Assembly (NCBI GenBank): GCA_905147135.1
Contig: LR990056.1
Location: 13,526,001-13,590,000, forward strand
Origin: Blastobasis lacticolella
Lineage: Eukaryota; Arthropoda; Insecta; Lepidoptera; Blastobasidae
Direction of reading: 5' to 3'
Length of the DNA stretch: 64,000 bases
Program-made: the position numbers and the translations under genes
Shown here: piece by piece, positions 46,390 through 58,697 of the stretch
Position numbering within the stretch: position 1 is the stretch's first letter
How the letters are laid out: every line of letters starts with the position of its first letter
The notes under the pieces: generated by a model
Database searches by the model: none
Seen by the model: the letters and a program-made list of their open reading frames with translations, nothing else
Told to the model about the DNA's origin: nothing

Positions 46390-46605
46390 TTTTCTGAGAA
46401 ATTCCTCCTTATACTACCAAAGGTACAAGGCAGCATAAAAAGAGTACCTAATACCGGATTGTAACCTTAAGCGAGTCCATGAGAAATTCCTAAGCATTTA
46501 GGCGTCACAAAATCGGAAGTTAAGAGTGACAGAGAGTTTAACCTAAGGTCGGTGTTGGTGCAACGCTTTTTCTTGTTAGGAACATCTTAAAAGCCACTTA
46601 CACAT
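46390..46605 (+). repeat. Dispersed repeat shared with 25461-25640
   Basis: TTAAGCGAGTCCATGAGAAA and GGTCGGTGTTGGTGCAACGC are the inverse of the other copy. Confidence 0.5.
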
Positions 46606-47559
46606 CCATGGGAAGTTTCCTACCCGAAAAAAATATCTCAACCGTCAAAGGGTACTACAGGCCCTAAGAGAGTTTATTTGTTGACGGTCAAGTTTGACAG
46701 CTGTCATTTGTTCTATAAGAGGTCAATGGATGGTTCTGTTTTAAATTATTTATCCATGATCTATAAGAAATGTTTCATGTATGGTATAATTTAGATTTAC
46801 TTAAGCGTCGCCTAAGTAGTGCAAGCGGGCACTAATCAGAGCTAGCTCGAACTGAACGCCTCTAAGAACGAAGTGTCAAAGTGAAACCATCCGTGAACGT
46901 GCCAAGGAAGTTGCATAATAACAAACTGTTACAACAACTCGCTTTTGCAGCACGTCTCCATAAAGCTATGAGAACTGTGAAGGACCAACAACGCTTGGCA
47001 ATTAGAAAGGTCCAATTAGTCGTAGCAGAGTGTAACAACCGAATAAATAGTTCAAAATATAGTTCGTTTCTGGTTTCTGTCCTATCTAACTTTAAGGGCC
47101 GTCCAGGTCACAAGGGATGGTCCTCGATTAAACTAGTTTGACATAGGTATTATTTAGCCAATTAAAGGTAGTACGAATCCAAAAATAGGAAACCGCCAAA
47201 TGTTAGGTCCTTAAAATTGGCGTTTTGTACGTCGAAAATTACGGAACCTGTAATTTTCATATAAGCAAATTTTTCAATTTCTTCGAATACAATAAAACTT
47301 TGAAGGTATAATCGGACAACATTAAACTAACTGGTGTACACTATTTTATTGTGGTTTCATAAAATTACACCTGGTTAAAGAGGCAAAATTTATGACAAAG
47401 TTGTTAAGAGGTATTTTCAAACACTTATAAAAATTTAAGATAAAATATTTTTTATATAATTTTAGGGACTTATCGACATCTAACATATACTCTTGTACAA
47501 CTTAAAATATTTAAGCAGATATATCTTGCGAAAAAAACGCCAATTCCATAGGTAATAAT
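46606..47559. other. Unassigned sequence
   Basis: An 86-residue open frame at 46881-47141 is present but not recognised. Nothing else is supported. Confidence 0.35.
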
Positions 47560-47592
47560 AATAATAATAATAAATAAATAAATAATAATAAA
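47560..47592. repeat. AAT/AAAT microsatellite
   Basis: Uninterrupted AATAATAATAATAATAAT then AAATAAATAAATAA. Confidence 0.85.
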
Positions 47593-48284
47593 TGGTTTAT
47601 TTCGTTATTAAGTTTTACACATCTTATTTAGGTGGGGATCTACTATTAAGTATAGAAATATATGTATCAGGATAATCCCGCTCCTGAATATAGGTAAGGA
47701 CCCAATACATCAAAGGCCAACAAACATCCATACCAACTGGCACATAGATAGAAGTTTTGAAACGTCTACATGCGCTAGTATATATCAGCTCGGAAAATCC
47801 TTTCATTTGTACCCCACTCGACAGGTTACGGGAAAAAAATCTTTTTTCCCATAAAAATTATGACATCATCACTCCTCTCCTAAAATGGAAATATTTATAA
47901 GAACTGCGGGTCAAAATGATTGTTTGGGCATCTAGTACACGTGTGTCACGTGTGGCTAGCTTTACATGGGGAGGCCCACTGAAAACCAGCGTCACGGCGC
48001 CTGTTGTGGCATATGCTGAGTGTGGCCCTATCGCACTCTCCACATGGCACAGGTAACGAGATTAGAGTAACTTTTTTTTTTTTTCTCTATTTTTAATTTT
48101 TTTTCTCATTTTACATTTTGTGCCGTGTGTCTGAGTGGAATAAATGTGATTTACTTTTTTCTTTTTTTTTTACATCGATTTGCTGTTTTACTATAGATAT
48201 CCTTTATTGGCCGAAGACTGACAGAAGCAAGACTCCGAAAAATGACAAAGCGATAAGTATCAGTGTTCCAATTTCTAAACTATG
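47593..48284. other. Unassigned sequence with T-rich runs
   Basis: Contains an unrecognised, repeat-like block (47940-48060, GGGGAGGCCCACTGAAAACC) and a long T-run at 48072-48085. Confidence 0.35.
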
Positions 48285-48541
48285 ATAAATAAATAATAAA
48301 TATTCGTGGACAAATTCACACAGCGCCATCTAGCCCCAAACTAAGCAAAGCTTGTGCTATGGGTGCTAGATAACTGATATACTACTTAAATACTTTTAAA
48401 TACATACTTATTATACATAGAACACCCAGACCCGTAACAGAAATTTAAATTCGTCATTTCAATTTCTGCCCGGCCGGGAATCGAACCCGGGACCTCTTGC
48501 GTGGCAGACCGGCATGTTGACCATTGAACCACTCAGGTCGT
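48285..48541 (-). mobile_element. SINE-G, best full-length copy
   Basis: AATAAATATTCGTGGACAAA tail, complete body, and head with CGGGAATCGAACCCGGGACC, CTTGCGTGGCAGACCGGCAT and TTGAACCACTCAGGTC. The tRNA-Gly resemblance is clearest here. Confidence 0.92.
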
Positions 48542-48744
48542 CTGATGATAGTATATTTCATAAGTTTTATTTAGAAGAGTGTGGTAAATAGGTAATCGGT
48601 TAGTTTAGCTTGATTGAGTTCTCCAACGCACGGGTGCGAACACATGAGACCTCGAAACAAGTCGATGGGCTAGCTGACTGTACTTCTTTGAAGTAAGTAC
48701 CTATAAATAAATAAATAATTTATTGTCTCCAAAAAAATAATCGA

Positions 48745-48936
48745 TCAGTACATAGTATAAAACAAAGTCGCTTCCCGCCGTCTGTCCCTTTGTATCTTTT
48801 AAACTACGCAACGGATTTTAATGAGATTTTCGACAATAATTATAGATAGAGTGATTCAAGAGGAAGGTTTAGGAGAAAATAGGGTAGGTAGGGGTAAAGT
48901 AGGTGTACGCGAACGAAGCCGCGCCAAGTCCATTAG
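48745..48936 (+). mobile_element. Short non-autonomous Helitron
   Basis: TCAGTACATAGTATAAAACA start, GGTAGGTAGGGGTAAAGTAG before the hairpin block CGCGAACGAAGCCGCGCC, and a mutated TTAG end at 48933-48936. Confidence 0.8.
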
Positions 48937-49089
48937 TAGATTTATATGAGAGAGTGAAGTTTACGTAATCTCACCTACAAGTTCGAGAAATGTTCCTTTT
49001 TACCTTTTTTCATCCTTTTTACCTTTGATCATTAAATTAATATCACAGAGAAATAATCTGAGTTATACTCTTACGTGTAATAAATAATC

Positions 49090-49447
49090 GACTTGGCGTT
49101 AATGTCCTGGTTGTGCTCTCGAGCACGAGGGCCCGGGGTCCGCCATAATCCAAGATTTGGCGATCTGGTAATTACAGTGGAGCGACTACCATCTGTCACG
49201 GTCAGGGGTCAGGGGTTGCCCTGGTAGCAGTACCAGGGGAACCTGACCATATTGGATCATGGTTACAAATGCAGTTGCCAGAATTTGCAGATTTCATCAC
49301 CATGTTTTCCCTCACCGTAAGAGCATCGGTTAGAATTCAACTAATATACATAACTCAGTAAAGAGTCATTGGTACATGGCCGCAGCGGGATTCGAACCCG
49401 GTACCTCTCGCTTACGAGTCGGATACTTAACCGCCCGGCCTGACGCT
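49090..49447 (-). mobile_element. SINE-A, full length
   Basis: CTTGGCGTTAATGTCCTGGT tail, a body with a small local duplication (GGTCAGGGGTCAGGGG, 49200-49216), and head GATTCGAACCCGGTACCTCT and CGCTTACGAGTCGGATAC (CGT at the anticodon position). Confidence 0.9.
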
Positions 49448-49916
49448 CTGAAGTTATAGTCTTAAGTGTGATATGACTTATTTTACTCTCTTTAAATGAT
49501 CTTAGTTTAACTTCAACCTGTTACATGGTTTCACAATTATTTATATCAAACCTAACTAGTCAAGTTACGAGTAATGAGAGTAGCCTCGTGGACCGGAATG
49601 AACGGAAAGGCTCTATAAGTAAACAGAGGGTGCACGTAACATCGCGGTACACACGGTCGACAAACTGTACTAAACTGTTTAGTTAGAGGAAAATCGTTCG
49701 TGCTCTGAAGCCCGAGTGACTTTTCCACTCAATCCTTTGGTTGAAATCGATACCTTTTTTTTGTGAAATACTCACTTTCTAATTTGGATTTTTCTTTTTC
49801 TTATCGAGTCGATGAACTAAACTCTGACTTACACTTTATTCGCCCAGTATTCGGTGACGCATACAGCGTTTGAACTGGCCTAAACAATTTGGATTAGAAC
49901 TTGACTTTATTTTTTT

Positions 49917-50098
49917 TATGATTGGACATATTCACACAGCGCCATCTATCCCCAAAGTAAGCAAAGCTTGGGCTGTGGGTGTTAGATAACTGATAAAACT
50001 ATTTATATTCCTTTTTTAATACATCTTATTATACCTACACTACACCTAGACCTGTAACAGAAATTAATATTCATCATTTCAATTTGTGCTCGGCCGGA
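49917..50098 (-). mobile_element. SINE-G without most of its head
   Basis: CACACAGCGCCATCTATCCC, ACACCTAGACCTGTAACAGA and TTCATCATTTCAATTTGTGC. Confidence 0.82.
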
Positions 50099-50196
50099 TC
50101 GTGAGGTAATTTGAAATCGAAGTTCGAATTTGATTAGCTGAATCCAATTTCTCACGTTAGGTTGGCACATACGTAGATCCTACTTAGGTACCTAAT

Positions 50197-50721
50197 ATTA
50201 AAAATGTAAAAGTTTTAAATAATTTTGGATGGGTACGGGTGTTCAAATGTTAGTTTCTCCTTCAAGCAAAAATTATTGAATTAGATAGGTACTGAACGGA
50301 TTTTGATGAAATTTTGGAGTAATGTAACTTGTAGCTCAGAATAGAACATTTGCTATATATAAAAGGTGCCGCCACCTCAAAGAAAAGCACCACCCCATCT
50401 CTTCCCGTAGGTGTCGTAAGAGGCGACTAAGGGACAAATCCGAAAGGTGGCAGCAGCATCTTTCTGGGTAGATTTGCATCAACTGCACTGCGATCTCCAA
50501 CCCGCCTGCCAAGCGTGGAGATTATGGCAATGACCTCCCCTTTCGTGGGAGAGGCCCGAAGTCCTGCAGTGCACTGTTATGGGCTGTGATGTGAAACCGT
50601 TGATACTAATCCTTACGTGGTACAAAATAAAATCGCTTTTCGGATGCGGTGGCGTGGTCGTACATATTCTGAAAATCATTGATTCCTGAATGCCTAGGAA
50701 AAAGTCGCGGGCAAAAGCTAG
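50197..50721 (+). mobile_element. Helitron split by a REP-C-like insertion
   Basis: TTAGTTTCTCCTTCAAGCAA and ACGGATTTTGATGAAATTTT resemble the element at 32317. After the insertion come AAAGTCGCGGGCAAAAGC and CTAG at 50718-50721. Confidence 0.65.
50373..50595 (+). mobile_element. REP-C variant
   Basis: A divergent 5' half (AAAGCACCACCCCATCTCTT, GTGTCGTAAGAGGCGACTAA) joined to a standard 3' half (CGATCTCCAACCCGCCTGCC to GGGCTGTGATG). A separate subfamily. Confidence 0.78.
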
Positions 50722-50774
50722 GTACCAAAATTTGTCGCCAGAGACAAAATACCAAACAAAAGTGTATAAAATTA

Positions 50775-50823
50775 AATAAATAAATAAATGATCGTGGACA
50801 AATTCACACACAGCGCCATCTAT
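50775..50823 (-). mobile_element. SINE-G tail fragment
   Basis: AATGATCGTGGACAAATTCA and CACAGCGCCATCTATTAT only. Confidence 0.7.
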
Positions 50824-51048
50824 TATATTAACTTTAAAATAGTGGACTGGATAAAACAGTAATGCTGGTTGAATATTATCTTGTAAGCTACGTAAGCTTA
50901 TTCTTCACGGTTTGCCTTCAGTTTAGCAATATGACAACTTGCTAAATATTCAGTTTCCTCGGCAGTAGGTTAAAGCGATACCTAACCTACGCCAAAAGCG
51001 ATAAGTCTGCCTTTGCGTGCATGCAGGTATATTATGCTGATTCTTATA

Positions 51049-51220
51049 CAGGGTCTTACATAATATATGTATGAAGCCGTGAACCGGATGGAGTGCTAAA
51101 TATATGAAAACGATAGGTACAAAAATTCCACGTACGACAGAAATAATGGTACCTATCTTTTTAATATGTTTAGCACTCCATCCAGTTCACGGCTTCATAC
51201 ATATATTATGTAACATCCTG
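51049..51220. mobile_element. TA-flanked foldback MITE (mariner-like)
   Basis: Almost entirely palindromic: two arms of about 72 bp around a loop of about 28 bp. Tips CAGGGTCTTAC and, inverted, CAGGATGTTAC. The shared core ATATGTATGAAGCCGTGAAC is identical. TA at both sides (51047-51048, 51221-51222). No transposase. Confidence 0.85.
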
Positions 51221-51229
51221 TATATTGTC

Positions 51230-54200
51230 ATATCGAAGTATGAAATAAACAGTTTTTACTTAGGTACTTAGTTACCTACAACAGAGTCCGACCAACCATT
51301 TAACGATTAAATTTTTGACAACTATCCTTCACGATTTCATACGTAAGTACCTATATCAGCTGACAGACTAATATATGTACAAGTATAGTAGTCTGTGCTT
51401 TAGCTTTTAAATAATCTCAGCCTCTTGAATTGGGAAAATAAACATTTCACCCGACTACAAACAAACAAATTACTTAAGTAGGTACCTAACATGTTTTCGA
51501 TGTCGACGAATCATCGACATATCTAGTTATGCGTTAAGATGTATGTAGGTAGGTAAGTACCTATGTCATTACGAGCATGCGCGGCCATTTTTCGAGAACC
51601 TCATCCCTTCGTTCGTATACTTTTTTAATGTAGTAGGTAAATAGCAAGCAGACAGTCACCTGATCGAAACAAGCGGTAACTGTCGCCCGTAACGTCTATG
51701 ACACGCTAAACATTATAATACAGTAGATTCGTTTCAATTGTATGTAATGAGAATGAATTAGACACATACAATTCACGAGTTTTACGTTGGGTGACACTAA
51801 CCGGGATTTTAGTTTAGAAGCGATTTTGTAAAAGATATCACAGAATGAATCCATGCTTAGTTTTATTTAGGAGCACGAGTAGGGGTTCCCATTTACGGGT
51901 AAAATCCTTAATCCCCCCTCCCCCCTTCACCACCTCCTATAAAACGGCCTTCTATTTAAATTCAGTAGATACAATATCGCTAATTTAACCTTCAATGGGT
52001 TTATAGGTATATTTTCGGAATGAATAAAGTGCTAGTAAACCTCTCTTAAGTATACGATCATAATTTAAAGACTTGCTTCATTCATTAAAACAAAATCGAA
52101 CATTGCAAAAACTTAAGTAAATACCTACCTTATAAAAAACTTCCATAGAAGAGCGTTTCAGGACCCTAAAGAACTTATTTTTGATGTACTTAGGTCTTTT
52201 TACAGAAAACTTTTTCACACTCGTACTTCACGGTTAACTAAAAACACAATCCTTTACAGTTCAAAACATCGAATAAACTTACACAGCCCTTTTCACACTA
52301 TACTTGATTAACTAATAGTTTAGAATTTATTTTTGATCAAGTTTAAACTTTAGGGTAACTAAACTAATTAGAAACATCAAACAACGGTTAGTTTGTGTAG
52401 TGTCGTTATTACGCTGGCTGATTTTATGTTTTTAATTTGGCGTTTATGATTCCAAATTTGAATTTCGTAATGGCGGGAGCGGGCCGCGGACCGCCGCGGT
52501 TCCCGCCGCTCGGCGCGAACATTTTATCAGACTGAACCTCTGGAAATCTGCCGTTAGGGAGGCGCCGCGTCGACTTTTATTGTCCCCAACAAAGAATTTA
52601 GCACACTCCCCATCTTGCATGAATGAAACTGCATTGTGAGCGAGTGCTCTTCACCTGTTTCGTTTTCAAATAACAGCCGCGTGTATTTCACTTTTATTAC
52701 GGGGTAGCACTGTTCTTAGATTGCACTTGGATTATTTGGATAGTGGTGAAAAATAATACTGGAAGAGTTTTATTAAGTACCTAAATAATAAGCATGACAC
52801 AAATATCATACAAGCTAAGTACCCAAGTACTGTTGCGTCGTCAGTAAGAGTTTTGTAAAGGTTTTCAGAATAATAAAAGATAATCTCAATCGCAGTAATT
52901 AGTCTTAATTGTATTGAGAAACTTCCCTAATAATTGAACTCTCTCAGTCTCGACATTAACATATTGAATAATAAATGTCCAAGTCGTTAAAGTATTTCTA
53001 AATGGATCACAATCGAACTTGAACACTTCGAAATTCGAACAGAATCGATAAACCCATCGACACAGACACGTCCCTACCCTAGGCTCCCGATCTCGCGCCT
53101 CGCGACTCATCGGGACGACATCGGCGGAGGAATCGACGCATGCGCGCCAAATGTTTATCTCGATTCTCGTTCCAAACTTGAATTCTCCATAACGTTCGGC
53201 CAATAAATCTTCGAAGTCTTTCAGAGGGGCAGAGGCGTATTTGCGTGGTCTCGGATTAATGTCAACGAGTCGTAAACGTTAGTGATAAGTCGCCGAGCGA
53301 GAGTGAAGTTGGTATTTTCGCATCTTCGGCTACATCTCGCGTTCGTATTCTTTGCGCTTACATAATCGACGCCTCGACATCCTTTGTTTAGTGTAAACGC
53401 CTTCAGCTGATTGCAATATAGTTGCACAAGACTCGAAGGACCAAACAAACCAAACTTTATGTCGTAGAAATAAAAACAAATTGGGATACTTTTCATACAG
53501 CTGAGCTTTATTATAGCATAGGTACTTATACTTATTAAAATTGTAGGTATATCCTAACAAGCTGTATATGACATTCATATTATCACAAAAATGTAGTTTC
53601 TAACTAAAAAATAAGTAGTAGATGAAATAAAATTTAATCCTACATCATATAATGTTTAGAATACATTGGGTTAGAGATGTCCGTTCCACACTTATAGGCA
53701 TATAGGGCGACACAAGACGTAACTTAACACAAAATGCTAAATCATCTTGCTCTTTGCAAGCGCAAATATGCTGGCCAAACCCTCCGCTGATAAGAAGGTT
53801 TAAAGCCAGCAGAAGTCACCTCTTCCGCATTCCAAAATGTGTGATAGGTACGAAAATGACCCTTATTCTATGAGCGACACGATCCAGTTTGCATGTCGCG
53901 CTTCGCCTTAATCAATAAATATATTGAGAATAATGAATTGCATCTAATGAATACACGATCGACACTAAGAGTAAGCTTATTCAGGAAATAGTTTGCGTGA
54001 TTCGTCTTAATACTTGGCTGTATAACATCCTTAGATCAACTACAATAAAATGTAATGTTACCATTACTACTTGTTAAGTCTAACAACTGCACTTACCGAG
54101 TAGCTTACCTACTTCTGCCTAAGCATGACTTTTGCGAAAAAGTCTGTCTGAATAAAGTGAACATAGGCCGATAACTCCCAGCATTTTTGCTGAATCTAAC

Positions 54201-54800
54201 TGGAATGTATTCAATCTTAATTCTTTACTAGTCTAACTTAAAAATGGGCAATGAGCAGTTTTCCAATAGGTATCTAAAGCATTCCTAACCACTCACTAGA
54301 TGGCGCCCTGACAATTTTGGTAATTGACAATCGCATGAAATAGGTTCTTAGCAAACAGGACATAAACACTGGGTACGTTGTATTGGATAATATTGTATTT
54401 GTCAATAGTTTTCAACCATTTTAGAGGATGTAATAATAATGGAACATAGTGCCAACTTCTATAAATATTTTTTTTACATTTCGTTCAACAGTTATGTTTA
54501 TATTAATAAGCATTTTATTTTTAAGTTTAGTATTAGTTGGCTGCATGAAATCACTGAAACGAAATACTGGAAAACTCCTCATTAAAAAAGAATACAAAAA
54601 CTAGCTTTTCCCATTCTATGGTTTTAAACCTCGCTGGAACTACCAGTCAATAAGAAATTTCATACTTATAAGTATTAATAAAAATAATAATGAGAGCTAA
54701 CGCGAATCAGAATCCCACTAGGTGGCGCCACTGGTGCGTGATGCATTATTTTCAAAAAACGTCGTGCTGGCAGAATCAATCCCTCAAAGTTGATAAGCAA
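51230..54800. other. Repeat-poor intergenic stretch
   Basis: The longest region without recognised mobile elements. Minus-strand frames of 105 residues (52886-53203) and 91 residues (53221-53496) exist but match nothing I know. Contains the GC-rich patch at 52460-52580. Confidence 0.35.
52460..52580. promoter_or_regulatory. GC-rich island, possible promoter
   Basis: GCGGGAGCGGGCCGCGGACC and CGCGGTTCCCGCCGCTCGGC, unlike the AT-rich surroundings. No core promoter motif or attached gene is identified. Confidence 0.2.
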
Positions 54801-54924
54801 AATAATGTTCATCTTAATGTCAATATTCCAGTTGTGCTCGGGGGCTCGAGGGCCCGGAGTCCGCCTTGAGCATGATACAGGTTTTGACAGATCATGTAAT
54901 TATAGTAGAGCGACTGCAATACTT

Positions 54925-54998
54925 TTATAGTATACTAGTCAGGCATTTGAGCGCCAGCACACCTGATGGGAAGATACGATGCGGCCGTAGGTGGAGGT
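54925..54998 (-). mobile_element. LINE-J tail nested in SINE-A
   Basis: TAGTCAGGCATTTGAGCGCC, CACACCTGATGGGAAG and GATGCGGCCGTAGGTGGAGG. Confidence 0.6.
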
Positions 54999-55043
54999 AT
55001 CTCGATGTTTTCCGTCGCCGTAAGAGCATCGATTACATGGTGG

Positions 55044-55313
55044 TATTGGGGGCCGTGTGGTGTCCGGCAGAATAGAATAGCACCAACCTCTTACACTCAT
55101 GGGTGTCGTACAAGGCGACTAATGTTTTCGAGGCAAAAGATCAAGAGTCTCCGTAGTCTGGAGAAAGGGCAGCAGCATTTTCCATTGTTATATTTAAACA
55201 CTGCCATCTCCAACCCGCCTGCCAAGCGTGGAGATTATGGCAATAACCTCCCCTTTCGTGCGAGGCCCTAAGTCCTGCAGTGGACTGTTACGGGCTGTGA
55301 TGATGATGATGAT
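55044..55313 (+). mobile_element. REP-C nested in SINE-A
   Basis: Complete from GCCGTGTGGTGTCCGGCAG to the (GAT)n tail at 55298-55313. Confidence 0.88.
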
Positions 55314-55374
55314 TGGGGATCGAACTCAGTACCTGTCACTTACGCCGGCTTGTCGGGTCTTAATTAGAATTCAC

Positions 55375-55697
55375 ATCGGTGAGTACTCCCAGGAGCTCCA
55401 CAAGCTCGTTCCATCGTGCCCTTTTTTTTTCGAACAACGAGGGGGACAAAAGATCGTCATACATATATGGTAGACGTCCCACCATCTCGTGCTCAGCGTT
55501 TTGCAACCACTTTTCTTATGCGCGCTGCAAAGGACTGGAACTCTGTTACTGTTCCCCGATAAGTATAACCTTGCGGTCATTAAGTCAAGAGGGAATAGGT
55601 ATCTTCTAGGCACGCATGCTACATCTTCGACCTCAACAGCGCTTTCCCTCAGGTGAGTTAAGGTCAAATGCAAGCCTATTGATAAAAAAAGTCGAAC
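55375..55697 (+). mobile_element. LINE-J: RT C-terminus and tail
   Basis: One frame reads TFLMRAAKDWNS, the usual end of a Jockey-like RT. After frameshifts comes the tail GCACGCATGCTACATCTTCG, CCTCAGGTGAGTTAAGGTC and AATGCAAGCCTATTG with an A-run. Confidence 0.7.
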
Positions 55698-56148
55698 CCG
55701 TTATTCATTAGGCAACAGACGCTCCATAGTCAAAAGTAGGATTTTAGCCAATAAAACGGCGTTATTTTGACCCATACGCCAGTGGCGCCCACTGGTGAGA
55801 AATAATATGTTACGACTTAAGCCCCAATAATCTCGTGGCCATATTATCCCTAAAGATTATAATACCATAGACAGAAATTAGACGTCGACAATATATGTTT
55901 CCATTATCATAGTAACCTAAACACAAACTCCTAGCTCTCCATTGCCAACGGCCATCTCCCTCCCACTCGTTGCAGTGTCCATTTATATCTTTTTCCTTCT
56001 CTTTTCTGGCGTGGTCTGGAACAGGACTTCGTCCGCACGGATCAGTCGGTTGACGGTGCGGCTCAACGACACATCTGTTACCAACAAAACATCGTTACCG
56101 TTACTATCTGTTATTTTAACAAAATACTAGGTAACGTACTAGGTACTT

Positions 56149-56362
56149 GTAGTGTGGCAATACTGTGGATTTTATTAATAATACTTTTCTACTACATTAT
56201 TAGCAATATATCAAAATAACTAACAAATAATTGTTTTTTGATAAATAGGACATTATATAACAATAAATACTAAAGTATTAAAACTACAAAGTCATGATCT
56301 TCTTGAGTAAAAATGTTCACAAGTTTTTTTGTTAAGGAACTACACAGTATTGCTACACTACA
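56149..56362. mobile_element. MITE with 20-bp terminal inverted repeats
   Basis: TGTAGTGTGGCAATACTGTG at 56149-56168 and, at 56343-56362, its inverse with one change. AT-rich interior. Target-site duplication not clear. Confidence 0.72.
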
Positions 56363-58690
56363 CTCCAATAATATGTTGATGGTAAGCAGATTGTGTCATT
56401 TTAATCACCCAATGGAAGCCAAATATTAGTTTGATGATATTTGGAAATGAAACGAAATTTTCAAAAAGAAATTTTTGGAAAAAATTCCACTTTAATGTGA
56501 TAGAAATTTAACAGTCCACTTACGTTATTATGATTATTATTACAAAATACTTTCGGTAAAACTTGCACGAAACAGTCTTGTGTTTATTAGTTTTGGCTTT
56601 ATTTATGCCAGTGAAGACTAGAAAGTTCTGGTTTTCGCGCAAACTTCACAAGATATAATAAAATATTGCATCTAATATTAGAGAATTGTACTTTTCAAAG
56701 GCATCTTAATTGTCATATTTCTAATAAATAATACATGATTAAATGAGCATGAATCAATGGTCATAAATTAAAAATGTAATTATCATAACATAACATGCAA
56801 TTTGTATTAACAACTTGAGCATTCCCGACCACAAAATAAATACTAAAATTAGAGCTAAATGGAGCCCAAAATACTTATAATATTATAATAAATCTATAAC
56901 AAATGCTTTATTAATTTAATGAGCTGTTCAGACTACCATCCTCCACGTCAATAATCTTAAATTTTGGTGCCATTCAATTTATTGCAGTTAAATTATGAAA
57001 GTCCGCAAAGTTATATGAAAAATCCCGATCGATTTTGCTAAATTATAGTAAGATAGAATGATATAGAATAGGGTGGCCATAGATGTACGTACAAAGATGC
57101 CTTCATCACCATTCTGCCAGTTTAACAGTTTAGCAGTCTCATTCGTTTAGCGAAGCCGCTCAAAGGACTTCGGACGCGGTATGCCATTGCTATCAAAGCT
57201 ATCAAGCTACCAAAATATATTAATACTTTAACCTACCGTCAATAAAAGGGATCAAACCCAGTTTTAGCTTCTGTATTGAATAATACAAGCAATGGATTTG
57301 AAATAAAACAAATCTTTATCTTTAACAATTCAACTGCAATCACCTCGCTTACTACCTATTAAGTACTGCTTATGAATAAGTACCTACCTTTACTAATAAA
57401 TTATTATAATTCTTCAATTCCTGATTTGCATATAAATTACTCTATAAAATCATAAATATCTTAATAAAATATATTGTGACCTAATCGTTTGGAAGAATAT
57501 TTTTAAACATTTAATAAATTAAATCCCTATTACTATTAAGTACTATAAAATACAAACATTTTCTGAATGGTAAATTTGTTTTACCAAGAATTGTATTGTA
57601 TGGTTTATTTATTGCATTTAGTAAAATAGTGGTTTGAAAATGTTGCGAAATACTGACTTTGTTTTTAAAACCTAAATAATACGCATAATAATGGAAACAG
57701 GGGGCACTGGTAAGACATATTGCAATATTAAATACAAGCAGTTTTCCAAAATACGAAACACTCTTCGCTCATATACTTTCTTGCAAAGTCTCTAACCTTT
57801 CGACTTTAGATAACTGTTTTTATTCATAATTAAATAGCCGTAGTGAGACGAAATAGGTATCTGGAATAAGTAATGTTTCGTACGCGAATCAACTATAATA
57901 CTTCCTCGATATTCGTAATTTCGATAACAAAGTTGCTTAGCAAAAAGATTGGAAAGTTAGCTACCTTCATGTGTAAGTAGCGCTCTACCGCTACCGCTAC
58001 CGCGGAGGGCCGCTGCCCTCTTAAATAAAATGCGTGCCACACAGATTTGAATTTGATCGCCAAACTCCAATTAGTAAATTGGCAATTTTTAAAACTTTTT
58101 TGCTCTGTGGTTCTGAGTCTCACTAACGCCACACTGGCACTTTCCACAATAAAATAAATAGCCTCGAATATTGCTACGCATCTCCTAAATGCGAGGAACC
58201 ACCGTAAAAAAATAAGATTGAGCTGCCCTAACTTCCCTCGGTGTATTTTCGTTTCCCAACCACAAGAAACAATAATTGATTGTCACATATCAAATTATAT
58301 TCAATATTATTTAGTTGTTGAGCAATGCAGCACAGCCTGCCTCAAAAGCTATCAATACCAAGGTAGTTTTTCTTGGAACCAGCTTTGAGCTCGAGTGATC
58401 TGATTGATGATAATAGGCAAGACTACTATTCAACTACTTTACTCGTAGTAATGTCTAAATACATATTAGTAAGCCAGACATCTCACTAATAGGTGCCCAA
58501 TCTATACACATCACCTGATGTAGCCCATAACAGGCTGGTTTACAGATGGCAGGGACACGAAGACACAAACCCTTCAACCGCTGTGTACGGTCAGACAAAT
58601 AAAAGGCTACTAGGAACGCAGACCTTGGCAGATTCTGGGATTGACAGCTCGGCCGTTAATGGTGACAGGGACTCTACCAGACAGAATGTG
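56363..58690. other. AT-rich intergenic stretch
   Basis: No gene or element recognised in about 2.3 kb. At 57975-58000 there is a short CTACCG-repeat. Confidence 0.4.
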
Positions 58691-58697
58691 TAATTTT

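Larger units (their letters stand above)
54815..55365 (-). mobile_element. SINE-A split by a LINE-J tail and REP-C
   Basis: GGGCCCGGAGTCCGCCTTGA and GTAGAGCGACTGC to about 54918, body block CTCGATGTTTTCCGTCGCCG at 55000, head remnant GGGGATCGAACTCAGTACCT at 55315. The gaps hold the two insertions. Confidence 0.75.

Noticed and set aside
46881..47141. 86-residue basic open frame
   Set aside because: Not recognised, no neighbouring exons, and its length is compatible with chance.
48470..48541. tRNA genes (also at 33115-33187, 49380-49445, 11060-11128)
   Set aside because: The B boxes are good, but each sits at the head of a repeated SINE body and the acceptor stems do not pair. They are tRNA-derived SINEs.
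50479..50811. 110-residue minus-strand open frame
   Set aside because: It spans REP-C, Helitron and SINE-G pieces, so it cannot be one ancestral gene.
52886..53203. 105-residue minus-strand open frame
   Set aside because: No recognisable domain, no family match from memory and no splice-supported extension. Kept only as a remark in the repeat-poor stretch.
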